Notes under the pieces: model-generated | What the model saw: only the letters and a program-made list of their open reading frames with translations | Databases searched by the model: none | What the model was told of the DNA's origin: nothing | DNA from: an uncultured Bacillota bacterium | GTDB taxonomy: Bacteria; Bacillota; Clostridia; Peptostreptococcales; Anaerovoracaceae | Assembly (NCBI GenBank): GCA_958448635.1 | Contig: CAUDEQ010000040.1 | Location: 1 to 17,779, forward strand | Direction: 5' to 3' | Length of the DNA: 17,779 nucleotides | Position numbers and translations under genes: made by a program | Shown: positions 1-6,240 of the stretch, piece after piece | Numbering within the stretch: the stretch's first letter is position 1 | How the letters are laid out: each line of letters opens with the position of its first letter

Positions 1-842
1 ACAGCATCCACGGTGTTGATGGCTCTGATCACTGCCGCCCAACCCATGTATCTCTTGCCGTCCTTGATACCTGTCGACTTCAGATCTGGGATAGCCACAT
101 AGTACTGCCATGGAAGCTGCTCCATCTTCTCGATTTCCTCTCTCACGATGGCATCGGCCTCTCTCACCGCCTCCAGCCTGTCTCTGGTGATGGCGCCCGT
201 GCATCTTACGCCCAGACCGGGACCCGGAAACGGCTGCCTGTAAACCATACCGTCAGGCAGACCCAATGTCTTGCCCACAACTCTAACCTCGTCCTTGTAA
301 AGCAGCTTCACAGGCTCCACCAGCTCAAACTGCATGTCCTCTGGAAGGCCGCCCACATTGTGATGCGCCTTTACGCCGTCGGACTCGGTGATGTCGGGAT
401 ATATGGTGCCCTGAGCCAGCAGCTCTATACCCTCCAGCTTGCGGGCCTCCTCTTCAAATACTCTGATGAATTCAGCGCCGATGATCTTTCTCTTCTTCTC
501 AGGCTCTGAAACTCCTGCCAGAAGATCCAGAAATCTGTCGACTGCGTCCACATATATGAGGTTGGCGTCCATCTCGTCGCGGAAAACCCTTACAACCTGC
601 TCAGGCTCACCCTTACGAAGCAGCCCGTGGTTCACATGCACGCATGTCAGCTGCTTGCCGATGGCCTTGATGAGCAAAGCCGCAACCACCGATGAGTCAA
701 CGCCACCTGAAAGTGCCAGCAGCGCCTTTTTGTCACCTACCTGCTCCTTGATTGCCTTTATCTGTTCTTCTATGAATGCTTCTGCAAGTTCCGTTGTTGT
801 GATTCGCACCATATCGTCAGGGCGCTTGTTCATATCCATCAT
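1..842 (-). CDS. guaA: GMP synthase, ATP-pyrophosphatase subunit (C-terminus cut by window edge)
   Basis: Converts XMP to GMP using ATP and ammonia, the last step of guanine nucleotide synthesis, in the cytoplasm. About 280 residues are visible. The PP-loop SGGVDSS lies at residues 45-51, followed by the family signatures KRKIIG, AQGTIYPD, HHNVGGLP and FPGPGLGVR, and a C-terminal dimerisation region running off the edge. Usual GMP synthases carry about 190 residues of class I glutaminase before this part. Here the ATG at 842 has a good ribosome binding site (GGAGG, spacing 4-5) and stop codons and repeats lie upstream, so the glutaminase domain is absent. This is a stand-alone GuaA-B-type protein. 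The segment between the ESD and HHNVGG motifs is shorter than in E. coli. A weak promoter may lie at 907-935. Identity is sure; the source of ammonia is not visible. Confidence 0.93.
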   Translation of the reverse strand, partial: MMDMNKRPDDMVRITTTELAEAFIEEQIKAIKEQVGDKKALLALSGGVDSSVVAALLIKAIGKQLTCVHVNHGLLRKGEPEQVVRVFRDEMDANLIYVDAVDRFLDLLAGVSEPEKKRKIIGAEFIRVFEEEARKLEGIELLAQGTIYPDITESDGVKAHHNVGGLPEDMQFELVEPVKLLYKDEVRVVGKTLGLPDGMVYRQPFPGPGLGVRCTGAITRDRLEAVREADAIVREEIEKMEQLPWQYYVAIPDLKSTGIKDGKRYMGWAAVIRAINTVDA

Positions 843-906
843 GTATCCTCCATTCCTGTAATCTTAATTAAACCATTACCATCTTTTTTACCGGGTATAT
901 TATTGT

Positions 907-935
907 ACCATATTATCCGCTCATTTCATACACAA
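907..935 (-). promoter_or_regulatory. possible guaA promoter
   Basis: On the minus strand TTGTGT (930-935) and TATGGT (907-912) are separated by 17 bases and lie about 65 bases upstream of the guaA start, between the gene and the 39-bp repeat array. Both boxes match consensus only moderately, so this is a weak call. Confidence 0.3.
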
Positions 936-954
936 ATCATTTATTATTTATCAT

Positions 955-1171
955 CATGCAAAAGGCACGCTCCCCTTCGGGCTTGCTTATCTCCATGCAA
1001 AAAACACGCTCCCCTTCGGGCTTGCTTATCATCATGCAAAAGGCACGCTCTCCTTCGGGCTTGCTTACCTCTATGCAAAAGGCACACTCCCCTTCGGGCT
1101 TGCTTATCATCATGCAAAAGGCACGCTCCCCTCCGGGCTTGCTTATCATCATGCAAAGGGCACACTCCCCT
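955..1171. repeat. 39-bp tandem repeat, five full copies and one partial
   Basis: Copies start at 955, 994, 1033, 1072, 1111 and 1150, exactly 39 bases apart; the last breaks off near 1171. Each contains CATGCAAAAGGCACGCTCC followed by CTTCGGGCTTGCTTATCAT, with a few substitutions per copy. As 39 is a multiple of three and the unit lacks stops in several frames, repeated 13-residue open frames appear on both strands. Differences between copies are mostly amino-acid-changing in every frame I checked, which argues against coding. Each unit can form a small imperfect hairpin (CCC-GAAG-GGG core on the minus strand, within GCA/TGC arms). The array fills the gap between the transporter's stop and the guaA leader. 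There are no unique spacers, so it is not a CRISPR array. Confidence 0.95.
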
Positions 1172-1206
1172 CTTCCTGCATGCTGCTGCCCTTTTCATTA
1201 ATCTCT

Positions 1207-2313
1207 TCATCCAAGCTCTTCATCCGAGCCGACCTTTCTCCGCCTGATGCGTGCGTATGCCACACATCCCACATATATTAGTCCTATATAACCGAGATAA
1301 GGATATACTGCTCCGATCAGCTCCGCAAACGGCAGCAGCCCCAGCAGAAACGCCGCCAGACTCACACAGCCTGCAAATACATAGCTGCCGGCACTTCCCT
1401 GCTTGACGAACCTTTCGCTGACCGTCCACAGCATGGCGCTGCACGCCGAAAAGATACCACATATCAGAATTATGGAAAACACAGCGCCCAGGCCGTATGA
1501 GATCTCTTTCGCCAGATAGAGAGTCGGTATCCCCAGACTGCCGACCTCACCTATATTTGAAAGAATTGCGGTATTCATCAGAAGGATCGCCAGCATCAGC
1601 GCACAAGTCCCCAGCACCGCCCCGTAGACCGCCTCTTTGTGCGAAGCTGCGCTCTTTCCAAGAGCTGCGTAATACATCGAGCCTCCCGTCAGATTATACG
1701 ATATGTACAAAAGCCCTGACATCCACCACAGCCGGGAGGGCTGACTCTGCTCCATCACCTCTTCATATCGGCTTACTGCCGTCAACCCATCGAAATCTCT
1801 CACAACAGTCACGATGCCCACAAGCACAGTGAAAGCTATTATCGTAGGCCCGATGAAGGATACCACCTTTACAAATCGTTGAAAGCCTGCAAGGTATGCA
1901 ATGAAAGCCAGCACCGCCATGGCCAGAGCACCCACATAATGATTGAAGCCGTAATACTCCTGAAGCGTCGCCCCCGCTCCTGAAATAAGGATCACCATAG
2001 CCGCAAACATGCTCAGAGGAACGAACCACTGATAGAAGGCCCCTGCCCTTTTACCGCAGAAATACCTGAACTGGTTGAAATCCTCATCCTCCCTGTGAAG
2101 CTGTCCCGCCTCCACTATGGCAGGTCCGATCACCAGAAAGCCCGCAAGATTTATGGCCACCAATGCAAAGCTGAGATAGCCGTAGCTTGTAAAAAACTGC
2201 AGTATCTCCTGTCCTGTGGCAAAGCCCGATCCCATCACCCACGCCACATAAGCGCCCATTATTCTTATGACATTTTTGTAATTTATACTGTCCATTTTCC
2301 CTATCATCACCAT
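1207..2313 (-). CDS. YkvI-family membrane transporter
   Basis: A 368-residue integral membrane protein of the YkvI family (COG3949), distantly related to LeuT-fold/APC transporters; the substrate is unknown. The N-terminus carries the family hallmark, a first helix with GSGFATGQEILQFF near residues 29-42, the flexible glycine-rich segment that in LeuT-fold proteins contributes to substrate and ion binding. About ten hydrophobic segments follow, then a basic and acidic cytoplasmic tail (RIRRRKVGSDEELG). The start at 2313 is preceded by AAGGA at a suitable distance; the ATG at 2298 is a possible alternative. A plausible promoter lies just upstream. No terminator is visible after the stop, so transcripts may run through the repeat array into guaA. 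Confidence 0.85.
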   Translation of the reverse strand: MVMIGKMDSINYKNVIRIMGAYVAWVMGSGFATGQEILQFFTSYGYLSFALVAINLAGFLVIGPAIVEAGQLHREDEDFNQFRYFCGKRAGAFYQWFVPLSMFAAMVILISGAGATLQEYYGFNHYVGALAMAVLAFIAYLAGFQRFVKVVSFIGPTIIAFTVLVGIVTVVRDFDGLTAVSRYEEVMEQSQPSRLWWMSGLLYISYNLTGGSMYYAALGKSAASHKEAVYGAVLGTCALMLAILLMNTAILSNIGEVGSLGIPTLYLAKEISYGLGAVFSIILICGIFSACSAMLWTVSERFVKQGSAGSYVFAGCVSLAAFLLGLLPFAELIGAVYPYLGYIGLIYVGCVAYARIRRRKVGSDEELG

Positions 2314-2332
2314 TTAAATTCCTTATACTGAT

Positions 2333-2361
2333 ATATTATGACAGCATCAGTACCAATGCAA
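2333..2361 (-). promoter_or_regulatory. predicted promoter of the YkvI-like gene
   Basis: On the minus strand TTGCAT (2356-2361) and TAATAT (2333-2338) are spaced by 17 bases, about 20 bases upstream of the start codon. That implies a very short leader. Similarity to the sigma-A consensus is good but not perfect. Confidence 0.5.
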
Positions 2362-2411
2362 TGTTTTTTGTTTTTTCAAAAAAATGCTGGTTTTCCTCTC
2401 GTGCAATAATA

Positions 2412-2483
2412 TATAATGAGGGTGAAAAATCTTCCGGCTTTCTCATATGAAAGCATCTATCGGAATATATATCGACAAGCCGG
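2412..2483 (+). promoter_or_regulatory. purC promoter -10 box and structured leader
   Basis: A perfect TATAAT lies at 2412-2417 with no good -35 box. This would give a leader of about 160 bases before purC. In it CCGGCTT (2434-2440) can pair with AAGCCGG (2477-2483), or the overlapping GCTTTC (2437-2442) can pair with GAAAGC (2449-2454). The two pairings use the same bases and exclude each other. I see none of the conserved cores of purine, ZTP or PRPP riboswitches and no U-run terminator. Confidence 0.4.
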
Positions 2484-2487
2484 TACG

Positions 2488-2543
2488 TTAAAACAAAGTC
2501 AGCTTCGCCGGTTCCTTTTCAGAGGCAGACTTCGTTGAAATAC
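2488..2543 (-). repeat. dispersed hairpin element, copy A (before purC)
   Basis: Matches the element at 13471-13527. On the plus strand both copies read AACAAAGTC, 27 bases, then (G/A)ACTT(C/T)GTTGAAATAC. The arms at 2492-2500 and 2528-2536 form a 9-bp stem. The copy differences give G-U pairs only if the minus strand is the RNA, so the element is placed on that strand. An inner stem TGCC/GGCG and a GAAG bulge are also shared with the other copy. Confidence 0.75.
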
Positions 2544-2582
2544 ACACAACATATTCCAAGACAATTTTAGGAGGCAATAATC

Positions 2583-3266
2583 ATGGAAAAAATCTACACG
2601 GGCAAAACTAAAGATGTATTCAGGCTGGACAACGGTAATGTGCTGTTGCTTTTCAAGGACGACTGCACAGGAAAGAACGGAAAATTCGACCCCGGCGAAA
2701 ATGCCGTAGGTCTCACGATAGAAGGAATCGGGAGAGAAAATCTCAAAACATCCATTCATTTTTTTGAGCTTCTCAAGAAAGCCGGCGTCAAGACTCATTA
2801 CGTCGATGCCGATATCGAAAACGCCACCATGGAGGTTCTTCCGGCAAAGGTTTTCGGCAAAGGCCTTGAGGTGATATGCAGACACGTGGCTACAGGAAGC
2901 TTCATCAGAAGATATGGGGCTTATATAGAGGACGGCACGCCCATAGAAGGGGGCTATGTGGAAACCACCTTCAAGGATGATGAAAAGGGCGACCCTCTTG
3001 TAACAAAGGATGCGCTGGCTCTGCTTGGAGTCATGACGCCTGAAATGTATGACAGTATGAAGGAGCAGACCCTCGCCATAACAAAAATCGTTGCCGATGA
3101 TCTGGCAGAAAAAGGCCTTGTATTATACGATATCAAATTTGAATTCGGCTACAGCGAGGACGGCGAGGTTATTCTTATAGACGAGATTGCCTCCGGCAAC
3201 ATGAGAGTATATAAGGACGGAAAGATCGTAGATCCTCTTGATCTGACAAAAATGATTCTGGTATAG
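2583..3266 (+). CDS. purC: phosphoribosylaminoimidazole-succinocarboxamide synthase (SAICAR synthetase)
   Basis: Joins CAIR and aspartate with ATP to give SAICAR in purine biosynthesis; cytoplasmic. The 227-residue protein begins with the family's typical YTGKTKDVF (a SAICAR-type nucleotide loop, residues 5-13). It shows FKDDCTGKNGKFDPGENAVG, EVICRHVATGSFIRRYG, DDLAEKGLVLYDIKFEFG and, near the C-terminus, LIDEIASGNMRV, where most relatives have DEITPD; the change leaves the metal- and substrate-binding acids in place. Length is close to the usual 230-240. The start is fixed by AGGAGG at 2569-2574. It stands apart from other de novo pur genes in this window. The leader holds alternative hairpins and a copy of the dispersed repeat, so regulation by the leader is possible but unproven. 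Confidence 0.95.
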   Translation: MEKIYTGKTKDVFRLDNGNVLLLFKDDCTGKNGKFDPGENAVGLTIEGIGRENLKTSIHFFELLKKAGVKTHYVDADIENATMEVLPAKVFGKGLEVICRHVATGSFIRRYGAYIEDGTPIEGGYVETTFKDDEKGDPLVTKDALALLGVMTPEMYDSMKEQTLAITKIVADDLAEKGLVLYDIKFEFGYSEDGEVILIDEIASGNMRVYKDGKIVDPLDLTKMILV

Positions 3267-3316
3267 ACCCCTGATGTATAGCGTACATATGACATGAATA
3301 GAAAGAGGGTATGATC

Positions 3317-4024
3317 ATGGCACAAGACAAGATCATGATTGTTGATAACGAAATGGAGATAATCCAGCTGATAAAGCTGTATCTTTCGAGAGAAGGCTTT
3401 GATGTCATCTGGACCACAGACAGCACCAAGGCGACAGCGATGGCTGCCGAAGAGAAGCCGGATCTTATTCTGCTGGACGTCGTAATGCCCGGTATAAGCG
3501 GCATCGAGCTGTGCAGCAAAATAAGAGAGACCAGCGACGTTCCCATCTTATTTGTAAGCTGCAAAAATCAGGACATGGATAAGGTTCTCGGCCTGTCCAT
3601 AGGCGGAGACGACTACATCTCCAAACCCTTCAGCCCTGCGGAGCTTGTCGCCCGCGTCAAAGCTCACCTCAGAAGAAAAAATCTCAGATCATTCGGCTCC
3701 GGTCAGCCATGCACAGACGACACCATCGCAATTAACAACCTGTTGATAAATCTGTCATCGCATACGGTTTCAGTCGATGGCATTCCGGTTCATCTTACCG
3801 CAAAGGAATTCGAGCTTCTGGTGCTGCTATGCAAATACCCCAACAGAGTGTTCACCAGCCAGCAGATATTCAACAACCTGTGGAACACATATGGACTTGA
3901 AGAAGATGTCCGCACCGTCATGGTACATATATGCAACCTCAGGAAAAAGATAGAGACCAACCCCGACAACCCTAAATATATACAAACCGTAAGAGGCGTG
4001 GGGTACAAGCTGATAACCAAGTGA
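3317..4024 (+). CDS. OmpR/PhoB-family response regulator
   Basis: A 235-residue two-component transcription regulator. The receiver domain spans about residues 1-120, with the acidic pocket D10/E12, phosphoacceptor D54 (LILLDVVMPG), a switch Ser (LFVSCKNQ) in place of the more common Thr, and the conserved Lys in SKPFSP. A winged-helix DNA-binding domain follows (about 135-235), with LTAKEFELLVLL and RTVMVHICNLRKKIE, ending in the typical VRGVGYKL. An ATG at 3311 is almost on top of the AGAGGG at 3304-3309, so the ATG at 3317 (7-base spacing) is the better start. It lies 50 bases after purC and may be cotranscribed with it. No histidine kinase is adjacent; the nearest is the damaged one at 6241. 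It resembles VanR-type regulators, but the target is unknown. Confidence 0.92.
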   Translation: MAQDKIMIVDNEMEIIQLIKLYLSREGFDVIWTTDSTKATAMAAEEKPDLILLDVVMPGISGIELCSKIRETSDVPILFVSCKNQDMDKVLGLSIGGDDYISKPFSPAELVARVKAHLRRKNLRSFGSGQPCTDDTIAINNLLINLSSHTVSVDGIPVHLTAKEFELLVLLCKYPNRVFTSQQIFNNLWNTYGLEEDVRTVMVHICNLRKKIETNPDNPKYIQTVRGVGYKLITK

Positions 4025-4100
4025 CAGCGGTGAAGTCGTACATACATCAAAGCCGTGGCAGGCTTTCGCCGGACAATGCTAAAATGCGCATACAATAATC

Positions 4101-4132
4101 AAAAGGACTCCTTACCATCCTGGAGTCCTTTT
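4101..4132. terminator. bidirectional Rho-independent terminator
   Basis: AAAAGGACTCC (4101-4111) and GGAGTCCTTTT (4122-4132) form a perfect 11-bp stem with a 10-base loop, flanked by an A-run and a T-run. It can end the response regulator transcript on the plus strand and the acetyltransferase transcript on the minus strand. The 111 bases between it and the acetyltransferase stop hold nothing else I can support. Confidence 0.92.
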
Positions 4133-4243
4133 ATAATATTCATTTCCGTCACGATTACCCCTTTATTCCTTCTCTGTTGTTTTTTCGGCATATCGGTATT
4201 TCCATCCCTTCCGGCGCTTCCGTTTATGGCTAAAACCTTCAAT

Positions 4244-4813
4244 TTACTCCATCTCCACTTTTTTTATGAATCTTGCAGGAGCTCCACCGACTATGGTATA
4301 CGGCTCCACGTCCTTTGTGACCACCGAACCTGCAGCTATTACAGCCCAGTCCCCTATAGTGACACCCTGCAGGATCGTCGAATTGGAGCCGATCCACACG
4401 TTCTTTCCCAGCGTTATAGGCTTATAGTGATTTACCCTGCCCTTTCCCGGAGTTAAATCGTGGTTGATGGTTGCCAGCACCACATTATGACCGATGAGCG
4501 CACCGTCTCCTATGGTTATCCCGCCTTGGTCCTGAAAGTGACAGCAGGAGTTGATGAAAACATTGCTGCCTATGGTTATGTTCTTTCCGAAATCCGTGTA
4601 AAACGGCGGAAAGAGCATAAAGCCATCGCCGATCTTTCTGCCCGTGAGCCTTTCCATGATTTCCTTGAGCTCATCAGGCTCGTGATATGAAGAATTCAGC
4701 TCCATGCCTATGCGTATGGCTTCCTGAAATAGACTGTTGGCATACCTGTTTATTTTCTCGTCATCATATATCTCTTCCCTAAAGCTCCTTATAACATCGT
4801 CTACTGTCACCAT
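4244..4813 (-). CDS. sugar O-acetyltransferase-like protein (hexapeptide-repeat family)
   Basis: A 189-residue cytoplasmic acyltransferase of the maltose/galactoside O-acetyltransferase type, which moves acetyl from acetyl-CoA to a sugar or similar hydroxyl. A helical N-terminal region (about 1-60) precedes a left-handed beta-helix of hexapeptide repeats, seen in the pattern ITIGSNVFI, ITIGDGALIG, ITLGKNVWIG, VTIGDWAVIA. The likely catalytic His is H118 in ATINHDL. The C-terminus VVTKDVEPYTIVGGAPARFIKK is the typical acetyl-CoA-binding end. Length is normal for the family. GGAGG lies about 8 bases before the ATG at 4813. It is divergent from a LysR gene across a shared palindrome, the usual layout for a LysR target. 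The true substrate cannot be told from sequence. Confidence 0.9.
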   Translation of the reverse strand: MVTVDDVIRSFREEIYDDEKINRYANSLFQEAIRIGMELNSSYHEPDELKEIMERLTGRKIGDGFMLFPPFYTDFGKNITIGSNVFINSCCHFQDQGGITIGDGALIGHNVVLATINHDLTPGKGRVNHYKPITLGKNVWIGSNSTILQGVTIGDWAVIAAGSVVTKDVEPYTIVGGAPARFIKKVEME

Positions 4814-4915
4814 TTTGATTCCTCCGTTTCACATTTCATGTATCTTTACCGTTATCAGCTTTTTTTCCCATCGCCTTTACTATAGTTTTTGCGCCTTCAA
4901 ATATCAAATACATAT

Positions 4916-4963
4916 ATTATATACGCTCACATACTTTTAAAGTATCATGTCTTGTGGTATAAT
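4916..4963. promoter_or_regulatory. divergent promoters around a LysR-type operator
   Basis: ATACTTTTAAAGTAT (4931-4945) is a perfect 15-base palindrome containing T-N11-A, the LysR box pattern. TATAAT at 4958-4963 (plus, toward the LysR gene) and TATAAT at 4916-4921 (minus, toward the acetyltransferase) flank it. With a 17-base spacer, both -35 positions fall inside the palindrome and neither resembles TTGACA, as expected if a bound regulator controls both. Confidence 0.6.
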
Positions 4964-5015
4964 CCATCTAAATCAGTAACCGCAATGTGAATACAAGGGC
5001 AAGGAGGTAATCGCT

Positions 5016-5909
5016 TTGGATATACGTGTATTGAAATATTTTCTTGCAGTGGCCAGAGAGGAAAGCATCACCAAGGCCGCCGAAACACTGCACATGACGC
5101 AGCCGCCTCTTTCAAGACAGCTAAAGGAGCTGGAAAACGAGGTGGGTAGGCAGCTTCTCATCAGAGGGAGCAAGAAGGTCACCTTGACCGAGGAAGGTGT
5201 GCTTCTTCGAAAACGTGCCGAGGAAATGGTTTCGCTGATGGAAAAAACCATGTCCGAGCTTTCATCCTCCGACAAAAACATCAGCGGCGATATCCACATG
5301 GGAGGCGGAGAAACGGAGGCAATGTCCATCATCGCCAAGGTTGCGAAGGATCTTCAGCAGGAGTATCCCCTCATCCGCTACCACATCTACAGCGGAGACG
5401 GCTCTCATATAACGGAAAAGCTGGACAAAGGGCTGATAGACTTCGCCCTTCTCGTCGAGCCCTTCGATGTTTCCAAATATGATTTCATAAAGCTCCCAAT
5501 CAGGGATACCTGGGGAGTTCTCATGAGAAAGGACAGCCCGCTGGCTGAAAAGGACGTCATCTGCCCGGAGGATCTGTGGGATAAGCCGCTCATTATTTCA
5601 CAGCAGACATCTGTAAGCGATGAAATGATGGCATGGCTCCAAAAGGATATTTCACAGCTCAATATCGTGCTGACATATGAGCTTCTTTACAACGCATCTC
5701 GTTTTGTGAAAATGGGCTTTGGCTATGCCATAGCTCTCGACAAGCTCATCAATACCGAAGGTGACAGACATCTGTGCTTTCGTCCCCTTTATCCCGTTGC
5801 CGAAGCAGGTCTATGTATAGCCTGGAAGAAGTATCAGATTTTTTCAAAGGCCTCAGCTGAATTTCTGAAGCGCCTGCAGAAGGAGTTCAGCGACACGACT
5901 CAGATGTAA
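5016..5909 (+). CDS. LysR-family transcription regulator
   Basis: A 297-residue LysR regulator. The N-terminal winged helix-turn-helix (about residues 1-60) has the family pattern LKYFLAVAREESITKAAETL, then MTQPPLSRQLKELE and the RGSKKVTLTEEG wing. A linker helix and the two-lobed effector domain (about 90-290) follow, here starting GDIHMGGGETEAM. The start is a TTG, chosen because AAGGAGGT (5001-5008) sits 7 bases before it and no ATG or GTG is nearby in frame. It is divergent from the acetyltransferase over a T-N11-A palindrome that overlaps its own -35 region, so autoregulation and control of the neighbour are likely. The effector is unknown. A strong terminator follows 20 bases after the stop. 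Confidence 0.93.
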   Translation: MDIRVLKYFLAVAREESITKAAETLHMTQPPLSRQLKELENEVGRQLLIRGSKKVTLTEEGVLLRKRAEEMVSLMEKTMSELSSSDKNISGDIHMGGGETEAMSIIAKVAKDLQQEYPLIRYHIYSGDGSHITEKLDKGLIDFALLVEPFDVSKYDFIKLPIRDTWGVLMRKDSPLAEKDVICPEDLWDKPLIISQQTSVSDEMMAWLQKDISQLNIVLTYELLYNASRFVKMGFGYAIALDKLINTEGDRHLCFRPLYPVAEAGLCIAWKKYQIFSKASAEFLKRLQKEFSDTTQM

Positions 5910-5929
5910 ATAAGCGTCATGACGCAAAA

Positions 5930-5973
5930 AAAAGACGAAACGGAAGATTCCATCTCCTTCCGCTTCGTCTTTT
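5930..5973 (+). terminator. Rho-independent terminator after the LysR gene
   Basis: AAAAGACGAAACGGAAG (5930-5946) and CTTCCGCTTCGTCTTTT (5957-5973) form a 17-base stem with one A-C mismatch and a 10-base loop, ending in a T-run. A-rich sequence on the other side would let it work in both directions. Bases 5974-6064 hold no gene I can see. Confidence 0.9.
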
Positions 5974-6064
5974 CCTTATGCTATCGCCTATATGGCTGTA
6001 CTACATTGTCATAATCTTGGGTCGAGGCCATAGCATTGCAGGCAGTTTTTTAAAGGATGTTATA

Positions 6065-6240
6065 ATGTCAATCTTTCAAGCTATCCAATGCTTGCTTCAA
6101 TAGTTACGACGATGATGCTCAGCACCATATTTCTTGTGCTGTCACGCCAGAGCAGAAAGCTGTATATGCAGATCTGGGGCTCATCCTGACTGGTATGTTC
6201 CATCATATTCATCCTGGACTTTTCCAACCTGACGCTGCAT
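6065..6240 (+). pseudogene. severed N-terminal part of the histidine kinase
   Basis: In the same frame as the kinase at 6241, bases 6088-6186 encode MLASIVTTMMLSTIFLVLSR and on to QIWGSS, then a TGA (6187-6189), then LVCSIIFILDFSNLTLH leading straight into the kinase's first Met. The protein character (membrane helices) is continuous across the stop. A Trp (TGG) would fit well, since a W-x3-to-4-aromatic helix start is common in such sensors. ATG 6088 has no ribosome binding site. An ATG at 6065 does (AAAGGA at 6052-6057) but is in another frame, so a one-base deletion near 6085 may be a second lesion. Sequencing error is not excluded. Confidence 0.6.

Noticed and set aside
439..861. Plus-strand 140-residue open frame over guaA
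   Set aside because: It is antisense to clear GMP synthase coding and has no recognisable protein character; the same holds for the other antisense frames over the assigned genes.
955..1171. CRISPR array
   Set aside because: The units are contiguous with no unique spacers, and no cas genes are present.
903..1247. Four long open frames on both strands across the tandem repeat
   Set aside because: They exist because the 39-base unit lacks stops; copy differences mostly change amino acids and no frame has a well-placed ribosome binding site.
2412..2582. Purine, ZTP or PRPP riboswitch before purC
   Set aside because: The conserved core bases of these classes are not found; only unspecific hairpins are seen.
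4099..4191. A 30-codon basic frame on the minus strand after the acetyltransferase
   Set aside because: It lacks a suitable ribosome binding site and runs through the bidirectional terminator.
6187..6189. TGA read as tryptophan or selenocysteine
   Set aside because: TGA ends other genes here (for example 4022-4024), TGG is used for Trp throughout, and no selenocysteine-type context or family is apparent; mutation or sequencing error is simpler.
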